A stretch of DNA of 64,000 nucleotides from Persicimonas caeni (lineage in GTDB: Bacteria; Myxococcota_A; Bradymonadia; Bradymonadales; Bradymonadaceae). Of this stretch, positions 18,501-24,973 are shown one piece after another (positions within the stretch are counted from its first letter, which is position 1; each line of letters begins with the position of its first letter). The position numbers were made by a program, and so were the translations under genes. The DNA lies in contig NZ_CP041186.1 in the NCBI RefSeq assembly GCF_006517175.1, forward strand, positions 4,677,074-4,741,073. The letters are read 5' to 3'. The notes beneath the pieces were generated by a model. It was not told the origin of the DNA. It made no database searches and saw only the letters and a list, made by a program, of their open reading frames with translations.

Positions 18501-18909
18501 TCAAGACGAGGCCGAGCGTCTGCGAGCTTACCTCGACGAGCTCGTGGCGACCGGGGCTGTCCCAGCGCTCGACGCCGACGGTGAGCCCGACCTGGAGGTC
18601 GCCGCCGACGCACGCTGGCTGGAGGTCAAAGGCGAGGAGAGGGTCGACATCAGCCGACGTGGTGCGCTGAAGCGCATTTTGCACGCCCTCGTCGAGCGAC
18701 GGCTCACTGCACCGGGCGAGCCGCTCAGCCTCGACGAAACCCTCGAGGCAGGTTGGCCCGGTGAGGTGATCATGCCCGAGGCGGGCGCGCGTCGGGTCTA
18801 TACGACGATCAACCGCATGCGCGACCTCGGACTACAAGACATCCTCGTGACCACCGACGACGGCTATATGCTCGAGCCGACCAAGCTCGTGCGGCGCGAC
18901 TCGCAGTGA
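15556..18909 (+). CDS. STAND-type ATPase regulator: degenerate cyclase + NB-ARC-like + TPR + winged helix (1117 aa)
   Basis: Domain order: a nucleotide-cyclase-like domain (about 1-190) ending in A-G-A-G-Q-T-V-V-S; a STAND NTPase with Walker A G-P-A-G-A-G-K-T (248-255), Walker [11 protein letters not shown] (about 324-333) and a following A-T-S-R-R sensor; helical and TPR repeats (about 450-1010); a C-terminal winged-helix DNA-binding domain of the OmpR/SARP kind (about 1030-1117, ending T-T-D-D-G-Y-M-L). The cyclase domain lacks the metal-binding Asp residues (F-T-D is V-S-T; the G-D turn is G-G), so it probably senses or oligomerises rather than making cAMP. Expected to be a ligand- or nucleotide-controlled transcription factor. 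Target and ligand unknown. Confidence 0.82.
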   Translation: MSKTFLSVVSTKIAGADRLWRDRPEAMRASVELLLGRLDSALQVHDGRALLCNEGGHLAAFDAPLGALRWCLNVQRSLLEVAWPDALLEHPDAEAIHSDDGVLLYRGLRVKMGLDLGKLFERRAPFSGEVRHGGRAIRRATTLATFAGAGQTVVSVGVHHYIGKEAWAEFEPSVLELHEFCGQTRLSESGFVVLPAELAERRAYSVSGEPLRRSNLPTFHTNFVDRSVELARLAERIGAASRWITLVGPAGAGKTRLAVEFGDQWLEERAGVAAEAWFCDLTAARDVGAALAIIARAVEVQLPASDDPVRAAKAIEGALGGRGEVLMVLDNVEQLAGVEPSEQGGSLAEMIAGWIDAGPGVQIVATSRRSFGHERECVQSVDSMGEDAALALLVDRLFQARGAHVGFNESDHAALREIATQCARLPLAIELVAAGGKLLSPTELLDAWSEHAAARTGSQLEQAIERSWKLLKPWERRAVAQCASFEGGFTVEAAEQVLELDAPEAPPIIEVLEALHSHSLLRSPPGSESATRARLSLYEPVREFVRARQSGEALDAAARRHASYFCEWGQNQMALLDTEGELEAVRRMTEELANLQQALRQCVADEPARAVRLVVALSELDRRIGPLPGQLERVEQAVALAEALSDPQLEILAFEARARARQWLHQHDQARDDYAAALSLAEDAVEEEGDPTFQIAPLIGLASVTHRLGQHSTTEEYVHRALELVEGSTTPEEVTVLQQLGVLHSWRGERDEAARYLHEAQICARRIGNPSALAEVLALYGPAITAHFRYDEAERYMEEALEIFTALGNRRKMVVITFQLAFVYIKTGRPEQAERAYGRALEIIDSAGLTKADRGAVLRGRGEARFWRGHYAQAEADLTEALSLIDAGAVVRALYARLYLAASLAMLDRHAESREHFERAAEQLDETELPTERALARTLEGYLMAALARMAHAEEDVTAAVTALQKAYAGVEAGENSSHTAVQDEAERLRAYLDELVATGAVPALDADGEPDLEVAADARWLEVKGEERVDISRRGALKRILHALVERRLTAPGEPLSLDETLEAGWPGEVIMPEAGARRVYTTINRMRDLGLQDILVTTDDGYMLEPTKLVRRDSQ

Positions 18910-19016
18910 GCCATCGCGACGGCCGGGCGGCTAAAGTTGCGCGATCGCCGTTCAGTTGGCACTCTGGCCGTGTGATCATGAATCGCGCGAATCACGAATT
19001 GCCAAGGAGTGGCGAA

Positions 19017-19283
19017 GTGTCTTCGGAATGGTATCTGTACGTCCTCGAGTGCGTCGACGAAACGCTCTACACCGGCATCACCACGGATCTCGAGCGGCGC
19101 CTTCACGAGCACAATCATACGGCCAAGGGGGCCAAATACACGCGCTGCCGGCGTCCGGTCGAGTTGGTCGCCTCGTGGACCTACGAGTCGCGCTCGGACG
19201 CGGCGAGCGCCGAGTGGCACTTCAAACAGTTGACCCGCCGGCAGAAGCTGCGGCGGGTCGAAGAGCGTGCGGCGGCCGAGTAG
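19017..19283 (+). CDS. GIY-YIG nuclease-like protein, UPF0213/YhbQ type (88 aa)
   Basis: Small single-domain GIY-YIG protein: W-Y-L-Y-V-L-E-C then [17 protein letters not shown], and G-A-K-Y-T-R, which together are the hallmark of the YhbQ/UPF0213 group. The catalytic Tyr, Arg and Glu of the fold appear to be present. The GTG at 19017 has AAGGAG seven bases upstream and gives the usual family length; the longer frame from 18906 overlaps the end of the STAND gene and carries 37 residues of unrelated sequence. The family is linked to DNA damage in some bacteria but the role is not settled. Confidence 0.87.
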   Translation: MSSEWYLYVLECVDETLYTGITTDLERRLHEHNHTAKGAKYTRCRRPVELVASWTYESRSDAASAEWHFKQLTRRQKLRRVEERAAAE

Positions 19284-19286
19284 CGC

Positions 19287-19727
19287 TCAGTGACGCTTCT
19301 GCAGATCCGTGCGCGCCTGCTTCAACGTGGCAAACTGGTCGGCGATCTTCTGCTGGATCTCGGGCGTCCAGTCGGTCTGCATCGCGTCCTCATACTGGTC
19401 GATGAGCGCGCCTTCCATGCGCTGGGTCTCCTCGAGCATGCTCTCGAGGTCGTCTTCACTGAGCGCCGACTTGAGCTTCATCCAACCCTGGTAGATCTTA
19501 CCCAGCGAGGTCTCCTCGGCCTCCTCGACTCGTCCGGCGAGCGTGTTCGCCTGGGTCTCGAGATCATTGGCAAATTGGGAGTGCTCGCGCTCGTACTTGC
19601 GAAAGAGCGTGCTGTACTCGGTCTTGTCGACTTTCTGTGCGGCGGTGTCGAAGCTGCCGGCCGCGTCTTTGTTGTAGCGGGCCAGGCGCTTGAGTTGGCG
19701 TGCCATCTCTTCGTTGGTTGCAGACAT
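19287..19727 (-). CDS. DUF2383/PA2169-type four-helix protein (146 aa)
   Basis: Wholly helical, highly charged protein (K-D-A-A-G-S-F-D-T-A-A, then repeated heptad-like helices), matching the ferritin-like DUF2383 family seen near stress genes, though metal ligands cannot be assigned with confidence. The ATG at 19727 follows GAGGAG by three to four bases; the longer frame to 19862 is not needed. It converges with the GIY-YIG gene, leaving only three bases between the stops, and is separated from the upstream histidine kinase by 131 bases. No signal peptide, so cytoplasmic. Confidence 0.7.
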   Translation of the reverse strand: MSATNEEMARQLKRLARYNKDAAGSFDTAAQKVDKTEYSTLFRKYEREHSQFANDLETQANTLAGRVEEAEETSLGKIYQGWMKLKSALSEDDLESMLEETQRMEGALIDQYEDAMQTDWTPEIQQKIADQFATLKQARTDLQKRH

Positions 19728-19858
19728 TTTCTCCTCGCTTTGAATAGGGCTATCTTGCTTCGAATACGCGCTAAGATCTGTAACCGCGAATACTTCGCGC
19801 TCAAGGTCGAGTTCGGACGGCGAGTGGCGAGAGAGGGCGGTTGGCGCGTGGAAGGTGC

Positions 19859-20974
19859 TCACTTCGCGCGAGGAAGATAGACCCCGAAAGTCGCCCCTTT
19901 ACCAGGCGTCGACTCCACGCTGACATATCCGCGTCCGTTGCTGACGATCCCATAGACAGTCGATAGACCGAGTCCGTGTCCTTTTTGTTGCTTCGTCGAG
20001 AAGAATGGCTCGAAGAGTTGCTCGCGGGTTTCTGGATCGATGCCAGCTCCGGTGTCGCGGACCTCGATATAGGCATATTCGTCGGCTTCTAAATCCTCGA
20101 TTTCCTCAGGACCAACGCTCTGGCGGCTCGTCATGATGGTGATCGTTCCCGACGCTTGCTGCTTCTGAATGGCGTCGCGAGCGTTGACCAGAAGGTTCAT
20201 TATGATCTGGTCGAATTGGATCGGAACCGCTCGAATGACCGGTACGTCTTCGTCGAGTTCGTAGTTGACCTCGATGTCCGGTGGGAGGATGTAGTCGATG
20301 AAGTCTTGCATGTGGCAGAGCTGTTCATTGACGTCGACTTCCTCGGCCTCCTCTTCACCACTCCTGCCGAACTCCATGAGACTTTGGGCGAACTGAGAGC
20401 CCCGATCGAGAAGCATATGTGCTTTGTGAAGATGCTTCGATGTGGCCTCGTCCTGTGCAGTCTCGCCGATCACGTCGAGGTTCAACTCGAGCGCCTGAAC
20501 CAGATTATTGAGGTCGTGTGCGATGCCGCGCACCATCTTGCCCAACGTGGCATCCGTATCCGCTCGAACGAGCATGCGCTCGATCTCTTGGCGCCGAGAG
20601 ATATCGACCACTTGCTCGAGTACCAGCGTCTCGCCGAGCGAGTCAGTCGCCAGCGGCACATCGGCGATGGAGGTCCAGACCCAGAAGCCCTCTTTGTGCC
20701 GGTGGCGGATTTCGGTCTCGTTGTACTTCAACTCCCCGGCGACCAGCTTGTCAAAACGCGAGTGGAACCGATACAGATCGGCGCTGTGGACCATCTCGGC
20801 CTGAGTCATTTGGCGTAGTTCATCTTCCGAGTAGCCAACCATCTGCTGGAACGTCGTGTTTGTGTACAGTAGCTCGTTGTTCGCGTTGAGAACTTTCATG
20901 CCGATTGGTGCGGCCTCGAAAAACTCCCGAAAGCTGCTGACGATTTCATCGAGTCTGGGGCGTTCGTCGGCCAT
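19859..20974 (-). CDS. Orphan PAS-domain sensor histidine kinase (371 aa)
   Basis: Soluble kinase without membrane helices. One PAS domain (about residues 12-128) with P-I-G-M-K-V-L-N-A-N and the PAC end V-D-I-S-R-R-Q-E. The dimerisation helix carries the phospho-acceptor in I-A-H-D-L-N-N (H153), of the HDLNN type used by NtrB-like kinases. The ATPase follows: N-box N-L-L-V-N-A-R-D-A-I, G1 D-T-G-A-G-I-D, F-box F-F-S-T-K and G2 G-H-G-L-G-L-S. No response regulator gene is adjacent, so partner and signal are unknown; a PAS pocket suggests a small molecule, redox or cofactor signal. Confidence 0.92.
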   Translation of the reverse strand: MADERPRLDEIVSSFREFFEAAPIGMKVLNANNELLYTNTTFQQMVGYSEDELRQMTQAEMVHSADLYRFHSRFDKLVAGELKYNETEIRHRHKEGFWVWTSIADVPLATDSLGETLVLEQVVDISRRQEIERMLVRADTDATLGKMVRGIAHDLNNLVQALELNLDVIGETAQDEATSKHLHKAHMLLDRGSQFAQSLMEFGRSGEEEAEEVDVNEQLCHMQDFIDYILPPDIEVNYELDEDVPVIRAVPIQFDQIIMNLLVNARDAIQKQQASGTITIMTSRQSVGPEEIEDLEADEYAYIEVRDTGAGIDPETREQLFEPFFSTKQQKGHGLGLSTVYGIVSNGRGYVSVESTPGKGATFGVYLPRAK

Positions 20975-21204
20975 GAGGCTCCCGACTTGCCAAGAGTTGA
21001 GACGACGGGGCGAGCGGTTGGCTCTGTCGGAATTTAACTCCTACTCGTGCTCGGACAACCGCGGGGCAGGCCGTGCTTGGCGCTCGGAGGCACTGGGAGC
21101 GCACTCGTTCGAGGAGCGCTGAATGATTCGGGCACGGGGAGAGCAACTCCACCGAGAGAGACGACGAGACGGAGGCAGTCAAGCCGATGTGACAACAAGA
21201 AACG

Positions 21205-21236
21205 AAAAAAGCCTCGCCATATGGCGAGGCCTTTTC
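21205..21236 (-). terminator. Intrinsic terminator behind tRNA-Leu (possibly bidirectional)
   Basis: Perfect 8-bp stem GCCTCGCC (21211-21218) / GGCGAGGC (21223-21230) with an ATAT loop. Read on the minus strand it is followed by TTTTTT, fitting termination of the tRNA transcript; the plus-strand side also has CTTTT. Confidence 0.88.
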
Positions 21237-21250
21237 GATTTTTAGCTCAG

Positions 21251-21336
21251 TGCGGAAGAGAGGACTCGAACCTCCACGGGGTATTATCCCCACCAGATCC
21301 TTAGTCTGGCGCGTCTACCAATTCCGCCACTTCCGC
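21251..21336 (-). tRNA. tRNA-Leu, anticodon AAG
   Basis: Full cloverleaf of 86 nt with long variable arm: acceptor GCGGAAG / CTTCCGC with discriminator A, D-arm G-G-C-G-G-A-A-T-T-G-G-T, anticodon stem CCAGA / TCTGG, T-arm GGAGG-TTCGAGT-CCTC. The anticodon loop reads C-T-A-A-G-G-A, so positions 34-36 are AAG. No CCA is encoded. A strong sigma-70 promoter upstream and a terminator downstream make it a single-gene unit. AAG is an uncommon Leu anticodon in bacteria; A34 would need deamination to inosine to read CUU, CUC and CUA. Confidence 0.95.
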
Positions 21337-21388
21337 GTGGCTGTTTCCTGCCCGTTTATTTTCCCTAGAAGGGCCGGGCGGGAGGCGT

Positions 21389-21417
21389 TTTATAGTGACA
21401 ACCGAAGTGGGTGTCAA
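21389..21417 (-). promoter_or_regulatory. Sigma-70 promoter of tRNA-Leu
   Basis: On the minus strand TTGACA (21412-21417), 17-base spacer, TATAAA (21389-21394): a consensus -35, ideal spacing and near-consensus -10, about 52 bases from the mature tRNA 5' end. It shows that the housekeeping promoter consensus of this organism is the usual one. Confidence 0.85.
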
Positions 21418-21512
21418 CACAATTTTTTTCATCTTGTGTCAAACCCTTCGTCGGGCGCCATCGGACCCCATTAACTGGTGGCCTGACACCGATATTCCAG
21501 CGGTGGGATGAA

Positions 21513-21562
21513 CGGCAAAGGGCGCAAAAGGAATCAGTGAAACCCTCTGCGCCCTCTGGGTC
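21513..21562 (-). terminator. Probable terminator hairpin behind the CBS gene
   Basis: Inverted repeat AGGGCGCA / TGCGCCCT with additional AGG/CCT pairing, about 20-base loop, then CTTT on the minus strand. The T-run is weak, so termination may be inefficient. Confidence 0.4.
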
Positions 21563-21575
21563 TGTCTTCAGCTGT

Positions 21576-21995
21576 TTAGAAGCTGAATTCGTCTTCGGCA
21601 AGGCGCAGCACGTCGATGTAGCTGACGATGCCGACCAGGCCGCCTTCGAGCGAGTCGACCACGGGGATGGCGCCGACTTTGTGATCGATCATCAGCGCGA
21701 TGACCTCGCTGAGCTCGGCGTCGGTGCCCACCGAGATGACGTCGCCCTGCATGACGTCGCTGACCGGGGCGGCCGAGCGCTGGTTTTCGGCGTCGCTGCT
21801 GTCGACGCCGGTCGAGAACGGCAGCGAGAAGCTGCGCAGGTCGCGGTCACTGAGCATGCCGAGCAGCTCATCATTTTCGTTGACCACCGGCAGGTGGCGC
21901 ACGTCCATCTCGAAGAGTTTGGTGATCGCATCCGAGATCGTATCGGTGACGTAGACGCGCTCCGGGTTCGGGGTCATGATTTCTTCGACGTTCAC
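21576..21995 (-). CDS. Two-CBS-domain protein (139 aa)
   Basis: Consists of one Bateman pair: CBS1 begins M-T-P-N-P-E-R-V-Y-V-T-D-T and ends with M-L-S-D-R-D-L-R; CBS2 begins V-M-Q-G-D-V-I-S-V-G-T-D and ends with I-V-S-Y-I-D-V-L. Such stand-alone CBS pairs bind adenine nucleotides and modulate partner proteins. A GTG start with CAGGAG seven bases before it is well supported. A loop of about 25 residues between the domains is Ser/Asp-rich. No fused effector domain and no obvious partner in the neighbourhood. Confidence 0.9.
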   Translation of the reverse strand: MNVEEIMTPNPERVYVTDTISDAITKLFEMDVRHLPVVNENDELLGMLSDRDLRSFSLPFSTGVDSSDAENQRSAAPVSDVMQGDVISVGTDAELSEVIALMIDHKVGAIPVVDSLEGGLVGIVSYIDVLRLAEDEFSF

Positions 21996-22117
21996 GGCAG
22001 ACTCCTGTGAGACAGTATTTGGTCAAAATCGGAAATTGTAGCGCACTGCTAAGCTAAACCATCGAGGCTGAGCTTCAAGGCGCGATTTGCGTAATTCGGC
22101 GGTTGGCGCGGGTCTGT

Positions 22118-23923
22118 CTACTCCGCAGCCTTCCCTCCGCTATACATCCCCTCGATCTCGTCCGCATACTTCGACTCGACGACGCGTCGCTTGATCTTTT
22201 GAGTGGGCGTGAGCTCGTCGGTCTCCTGAGAGAAGTCCTGGGGCAGCACGACCCACTTTTTGACGGTGGAGACGCGGGCCAATTCGTTGTTGGCCGCCTC
22301 GACCTCGCGGTCGATGTACTCGCGGAACTCGGGGTGGTCGACCAGCTCGTCCGGATCGGTCGGCCAGCCCTTCTCCTCGGCCATGGCCGGGCCGCGTTCG
22401 GCGTCGATGGTCAGCAGCGCCGACAGGAACTTGCGCCGGTCGCCGATGACGACCGCCTGGCCGATGCCGTCGATCTTTTTGAGGAGGCTCTCGATCTTGG
22501 CCGGGGCGATATTCTTGCCGCCGGCGGTGATGATGATCTCCTTTTTGCGCCCGGTGATGCGAAGGAAGCCGTCCTTGTCGAACTGGCCGATGTCGCCCGA
22601 GTGCAGCCAGCCGTCGGTCAGCGTCTCGTTGGTGGCGTCTTCGTTCTTGTAGTAGCCCTTGAAGACGTTGCGGCCCTTGACCAAGATCTCGCCGTCCTCG
22701 GCGATCTTGACGTCGACGTCGGGGATGGGCAGGCCGACGGTGCCGAGCTTGGTCTGGCCGGGCATTGGCCGGTTGGCGGTGGTCGGGCCGGTATCCTCGG
22801 ATTGGCCGTAGATCTCGCGGATGATGATGTCGAAGCTGGCGAAGAACTCGAGCACGTCGAGGCCGATGGGCGCCGCCGCGCTCACCGCCATGCGCAGCCG
22901 GTCGAAGCCGAGCTTGCCCTTGAGCTTGCTGAACACCAGCTTGTTGGCCAGCGCGTACTGGATCTTGAGCGCGCCTCGCACGTCGCCATGCTCGATCTGC
23001 TGGTAGGCTGCTTTGACGCCCACGCCGCGCGCCCAGTCGACCAGCTTGGCCTTGGCGCCCGTGGCCTCGGCGAGCTTGTTTTCGAGCGCCGATTTGAACT
23101 TTTCCCACACCCGGGGCACCCCGAAGAATACGGTGGGGCGGGCGACCTCGATGGTCTCTTTGACCTTGGCGATGTCGTCGCAGAACCAAATCGGGTAGCC
23201 AAACGTCGCCGCCAGGTGGATGGTGAACATCTGCTCGGCGATATGCGACAGCGGCAGATAACTTACCAGGCAGTCGTCGGGCTCCATGCCGCCGATCATC
23301 TTCTGGGCGGAGCCGGCGGTGAACGCCAGGTTGTCGTGGGTGAGCATCACCCCTTTGGGCTTGGAGGTGGTACCGCTGGTGTAGATCATGGTGGCGACTT
23401 CATCCATCTCGATGCCCGAGATGCGCTCGTCGACGTCGTCGAGGTGTTCGCGGCCGCTCTCCAAGAAGTCGTCGAAGGAGACGACCATCTCGTCGTCGAC
23501 CTGGTCGGCGTCGCGGATCATCACCAGATGCTCCAAGTTGGGCATCTCGTCGCGCGCCTTGTCGACTTTTTCCCACTGCTCTTTGTCCTCGAGCACCATC
23601 ACCTTCGACTCGCAGTGGTCGGCGATATAGGCGACCTCCGACGGCGAGTTGGTCTGGTAGATGCCCACCGGCACGCAGCGAGCCATCATCGCGCCCATGT
23701 CGGCCATGACCCACTCGGGGCAGTTGTTGCCGATGATGGTGATGTGTTGGTGGGGCTCGATGCCCCGGGCGACGAGCCCGCCAGCGAACAAACGGCACTT
23801 CTTGGCGTAGTTCGCCCAGTTGATGTACTTCCACTTTCCGTCAAGATTCGCCCAGGCGGCGGGCTTTCCGGCATGCTTCTCGCTGTTGTCGAGAAAGCGG
23901 TCGACAATCGAATCGCGGGCCAC
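22118..23923 (-). CDS. Long-chain acyl-CoA synthetase, AMP-forming (601 aa)
   Basis: ANL-superfamily enzyme activating fatty acids to acyl-CoA through acyl-AMP. The P-loop-like motif I-Y-T-S-G-T-T-S-K-P-K-G-V-M is followed by L-P-L-S-H-I-A-E and G-V-P-R-V-W-E-K as in bacterial FadD/FAA-like proteins; Y-G-Q-S-E-D (acyl/adenylate motif), H-S-G-D-I-G and G-R-K-K-E-I-I-I-T-A-G-G-K-N (C-terminal domain hinge) are all intact. Length is typical. The GTG start at 23923 has GGAGGT four bases upstream. No membrane segment; probably peripheral at the inner membrane. No operon partner: the next gene on the strand begins upstream after its own stop 76 bases away. Confidence 0.93.
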   Translation of the reverse strand: MARDSIVDRFLDNSEKHAGKPAAWANLDGKWKYINWANYAKKCRLFAGGLVARGIEPHQHITIIGNNCPEWVMADMGAMMARCVPVGIYQTNSPSEVAYIADHCESKVMVLEDKEQWEKVDKARDEMPNLEHLVMIRDADQVDDEMVVSFDDFLESGREHLDDVDERISGIEMDEVATMIYTSGTTSKPKGVMLTHDNLAFTAGSAQKMIGGMEPDDCLVSYLPLSHIAEQMFTIHLAATFGYPIWFCDDIAKVKETIEVARPTVFFGVPRVWEKFKSALENKLAEATGAKAKLVDWARGVGVKAAYQQIEHGDVRGALKIQYALANKLVFSKLKGKLGFDRLRMAVSAAAPIGLDVLEFFASFDIIIREIYGQSEDTGPTTANRPMPGQTKLGTVGLPIPDVDVKIAEDGEILVKGRNVFKGYYKNEDATNETLTDGWLHSGDIGQFDKDGFLRITGRKKEIIITAGGKNIAPAKIESLLKKIDGIGQAVVIGDRRKFLSALLTIDAERGPAMAEEKGWPTDPDELVDHPEFREYIDREVEAANNELARVSTVKKWVVLPQDFSQETDELTPTQKIKRRVVESKYADEIEGMYSGGKAAE

Positions 23924-23999
23924 GGTGACCTCCGATGTTTCGGTTTTGGTGAGGTCCTAGTTTTAATCCATATCGGGTGGGAGAGTAAAGAGGCGTGCG

Positions 24000-24743
24000 T
24001 CAGTCAATCAGTGGCACGAAGCCATATTCGCGGATGAGCAGCTTGCGCCGACGTGCGGCGAGGTGCTCGCGACGAGCCTCGGGGCTCATGATGGCGAGGT
24101 CGACGCGGTTCTGTTCGCTGATGGCGTCTTCGATGCGGTCCTGTTCGGCACGGTCGAGGGCGCGAAAATACCCGTCGACCAGCGCGTCTTCGATGGCGGC
24201 GAGTTCCGAGAACGGATCGTCGACCTGGCTGGCGTCGACCAGCGTTTTGATCTCGCGCCACGCCTCGCGGTAGACCTGACGGATCTGCTCTTGGTCACAA
24301 TTTTTGCCGGCGCGCTCGATATTGGCCAGCGCTTCTTCGAAGAGGCTGGAGTAGGCGTTGCCCGACGATTGGGTGGGCGCCTGGTCGGTCGACTCGCTGG
24401 GCGGGTTCGACTGTGACGGATGATTGGCTCCCGACGGCCTGCTGGTTTGCGACGGCGGGGCGTATCCGCCATGGGCGCCGGCCGAGCGGTCGCGCGCGCT
24501 CTCGATGGCCGCTTCGATATGGCCGCGGCACGCGTAGATATTTCGCGGCGGGTCCTCCTCTCCCATACTGTCGATGGCCTCTTTGATGCCGCGACAGATC
24601 ACCTTGGCGCTGGCGCCTTCGTCGCGCCACTGGCTCAACAGCTCCAAATCCCGACCGCCGAACATAATGCCCCGGCCGGTCACTTCCAGAAAGTAGACCT
24701 GGATGGTGTCGAAAAAGCTGGGGTTTTGGGGAGAATGGCTCAT
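24000..24743 (-). CDS. Conserved protein of unknown function (247 aa)
   Basis: Not a named family. The N-terminus (F-F-D-T-I-Q-V-Y-F-L-E-V-T-G-R-G, then G-R-D-L-E-L-L-S-Q-W-R-D-E-G) reads like a compact helical DNA- or protein-binding domain, followed by I-C-R-G-I-K-E-A-I. A Ser/Pro/Gln-rich linker (about residues 90-130) joins it to a C-terminal helical domain rich in charged residues and ending in Y-G-F-V-P-L-I-D. I believe similar proteins occur widely in myxobacteria-like genomes but cannot name one. It lies downstream of the RecD2-type helicase gene across a 230-bp gap containing a large inverted repeat, so co-transcription is possible. Confidence 0.7.
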   Translation of the reverse strand: MSHSPQNPSFFDTIQVYFLEVTGRGIMFGGRDLELLSQWRDEGASAKVICRGIKEAIDSMGEEDPPRNIYACRGHIEAAIESARDRSAGAHGGYAPPSQTSRPSGANHPSQSNPPSESTDQAPTQSSGNAYSSLFEEALANIERAGKNCDQEQIRQVYREAWREIKTLVDASQVDDPFSELAAIEDALVDGYFRALDRAEQDRIEDAISEQNRVDLAIMSPEARREHLAARRRKLLIREYGFVPLID

Positions 24744-24797
24744 TTGTTACGGCGTTTGGTTGTTTCTCTCGAAGGCGGTGGCCTTGCAGAAGTTGGG

Positions 24798-24896
24798 GCG
24801 CCATCTACATAGGCATCTAAGGACATGAGGGCTGCGAATCGACCAGGTGTGGCAACTCGCAACCCCTATGTCCTTAATTGCTTATGTAGCAGGCGC
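24798..24896. repeat. Large imperfect inverted repeat between recD2 and the 247-aa gene
   Basis: Left arm 24798-24831 and right arm 24863-24896 are nearly complementary over 34 bases, sharing GCGCC, CTACATA, GCA and TAAGGACAT, around a 31-base loop that itself contains TTGCGA/CTGCGAA-type pairing. As RNA it would form a strong stem-loop in the transcript from the helicase gene; no T-run follows, so it is more likely an mRNA-processing or mobile palindromic element than a simple terminator. Confidence 0.7.
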
Positions 24897-24973
24897 TGCG
24901 AACCTGAATCACTTACTCTCCAAATTTGGGCTCGCCGAGCACTTTCGCCAAGCTAGGGGTCTTCGCATCACGA

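Noticed and set aside
22103-24037. 644-aa plus-strand frame opposite the acyl-CoA synthetase
   Set aside because: Antisense shadow; the minus strand carries every ANL motif.
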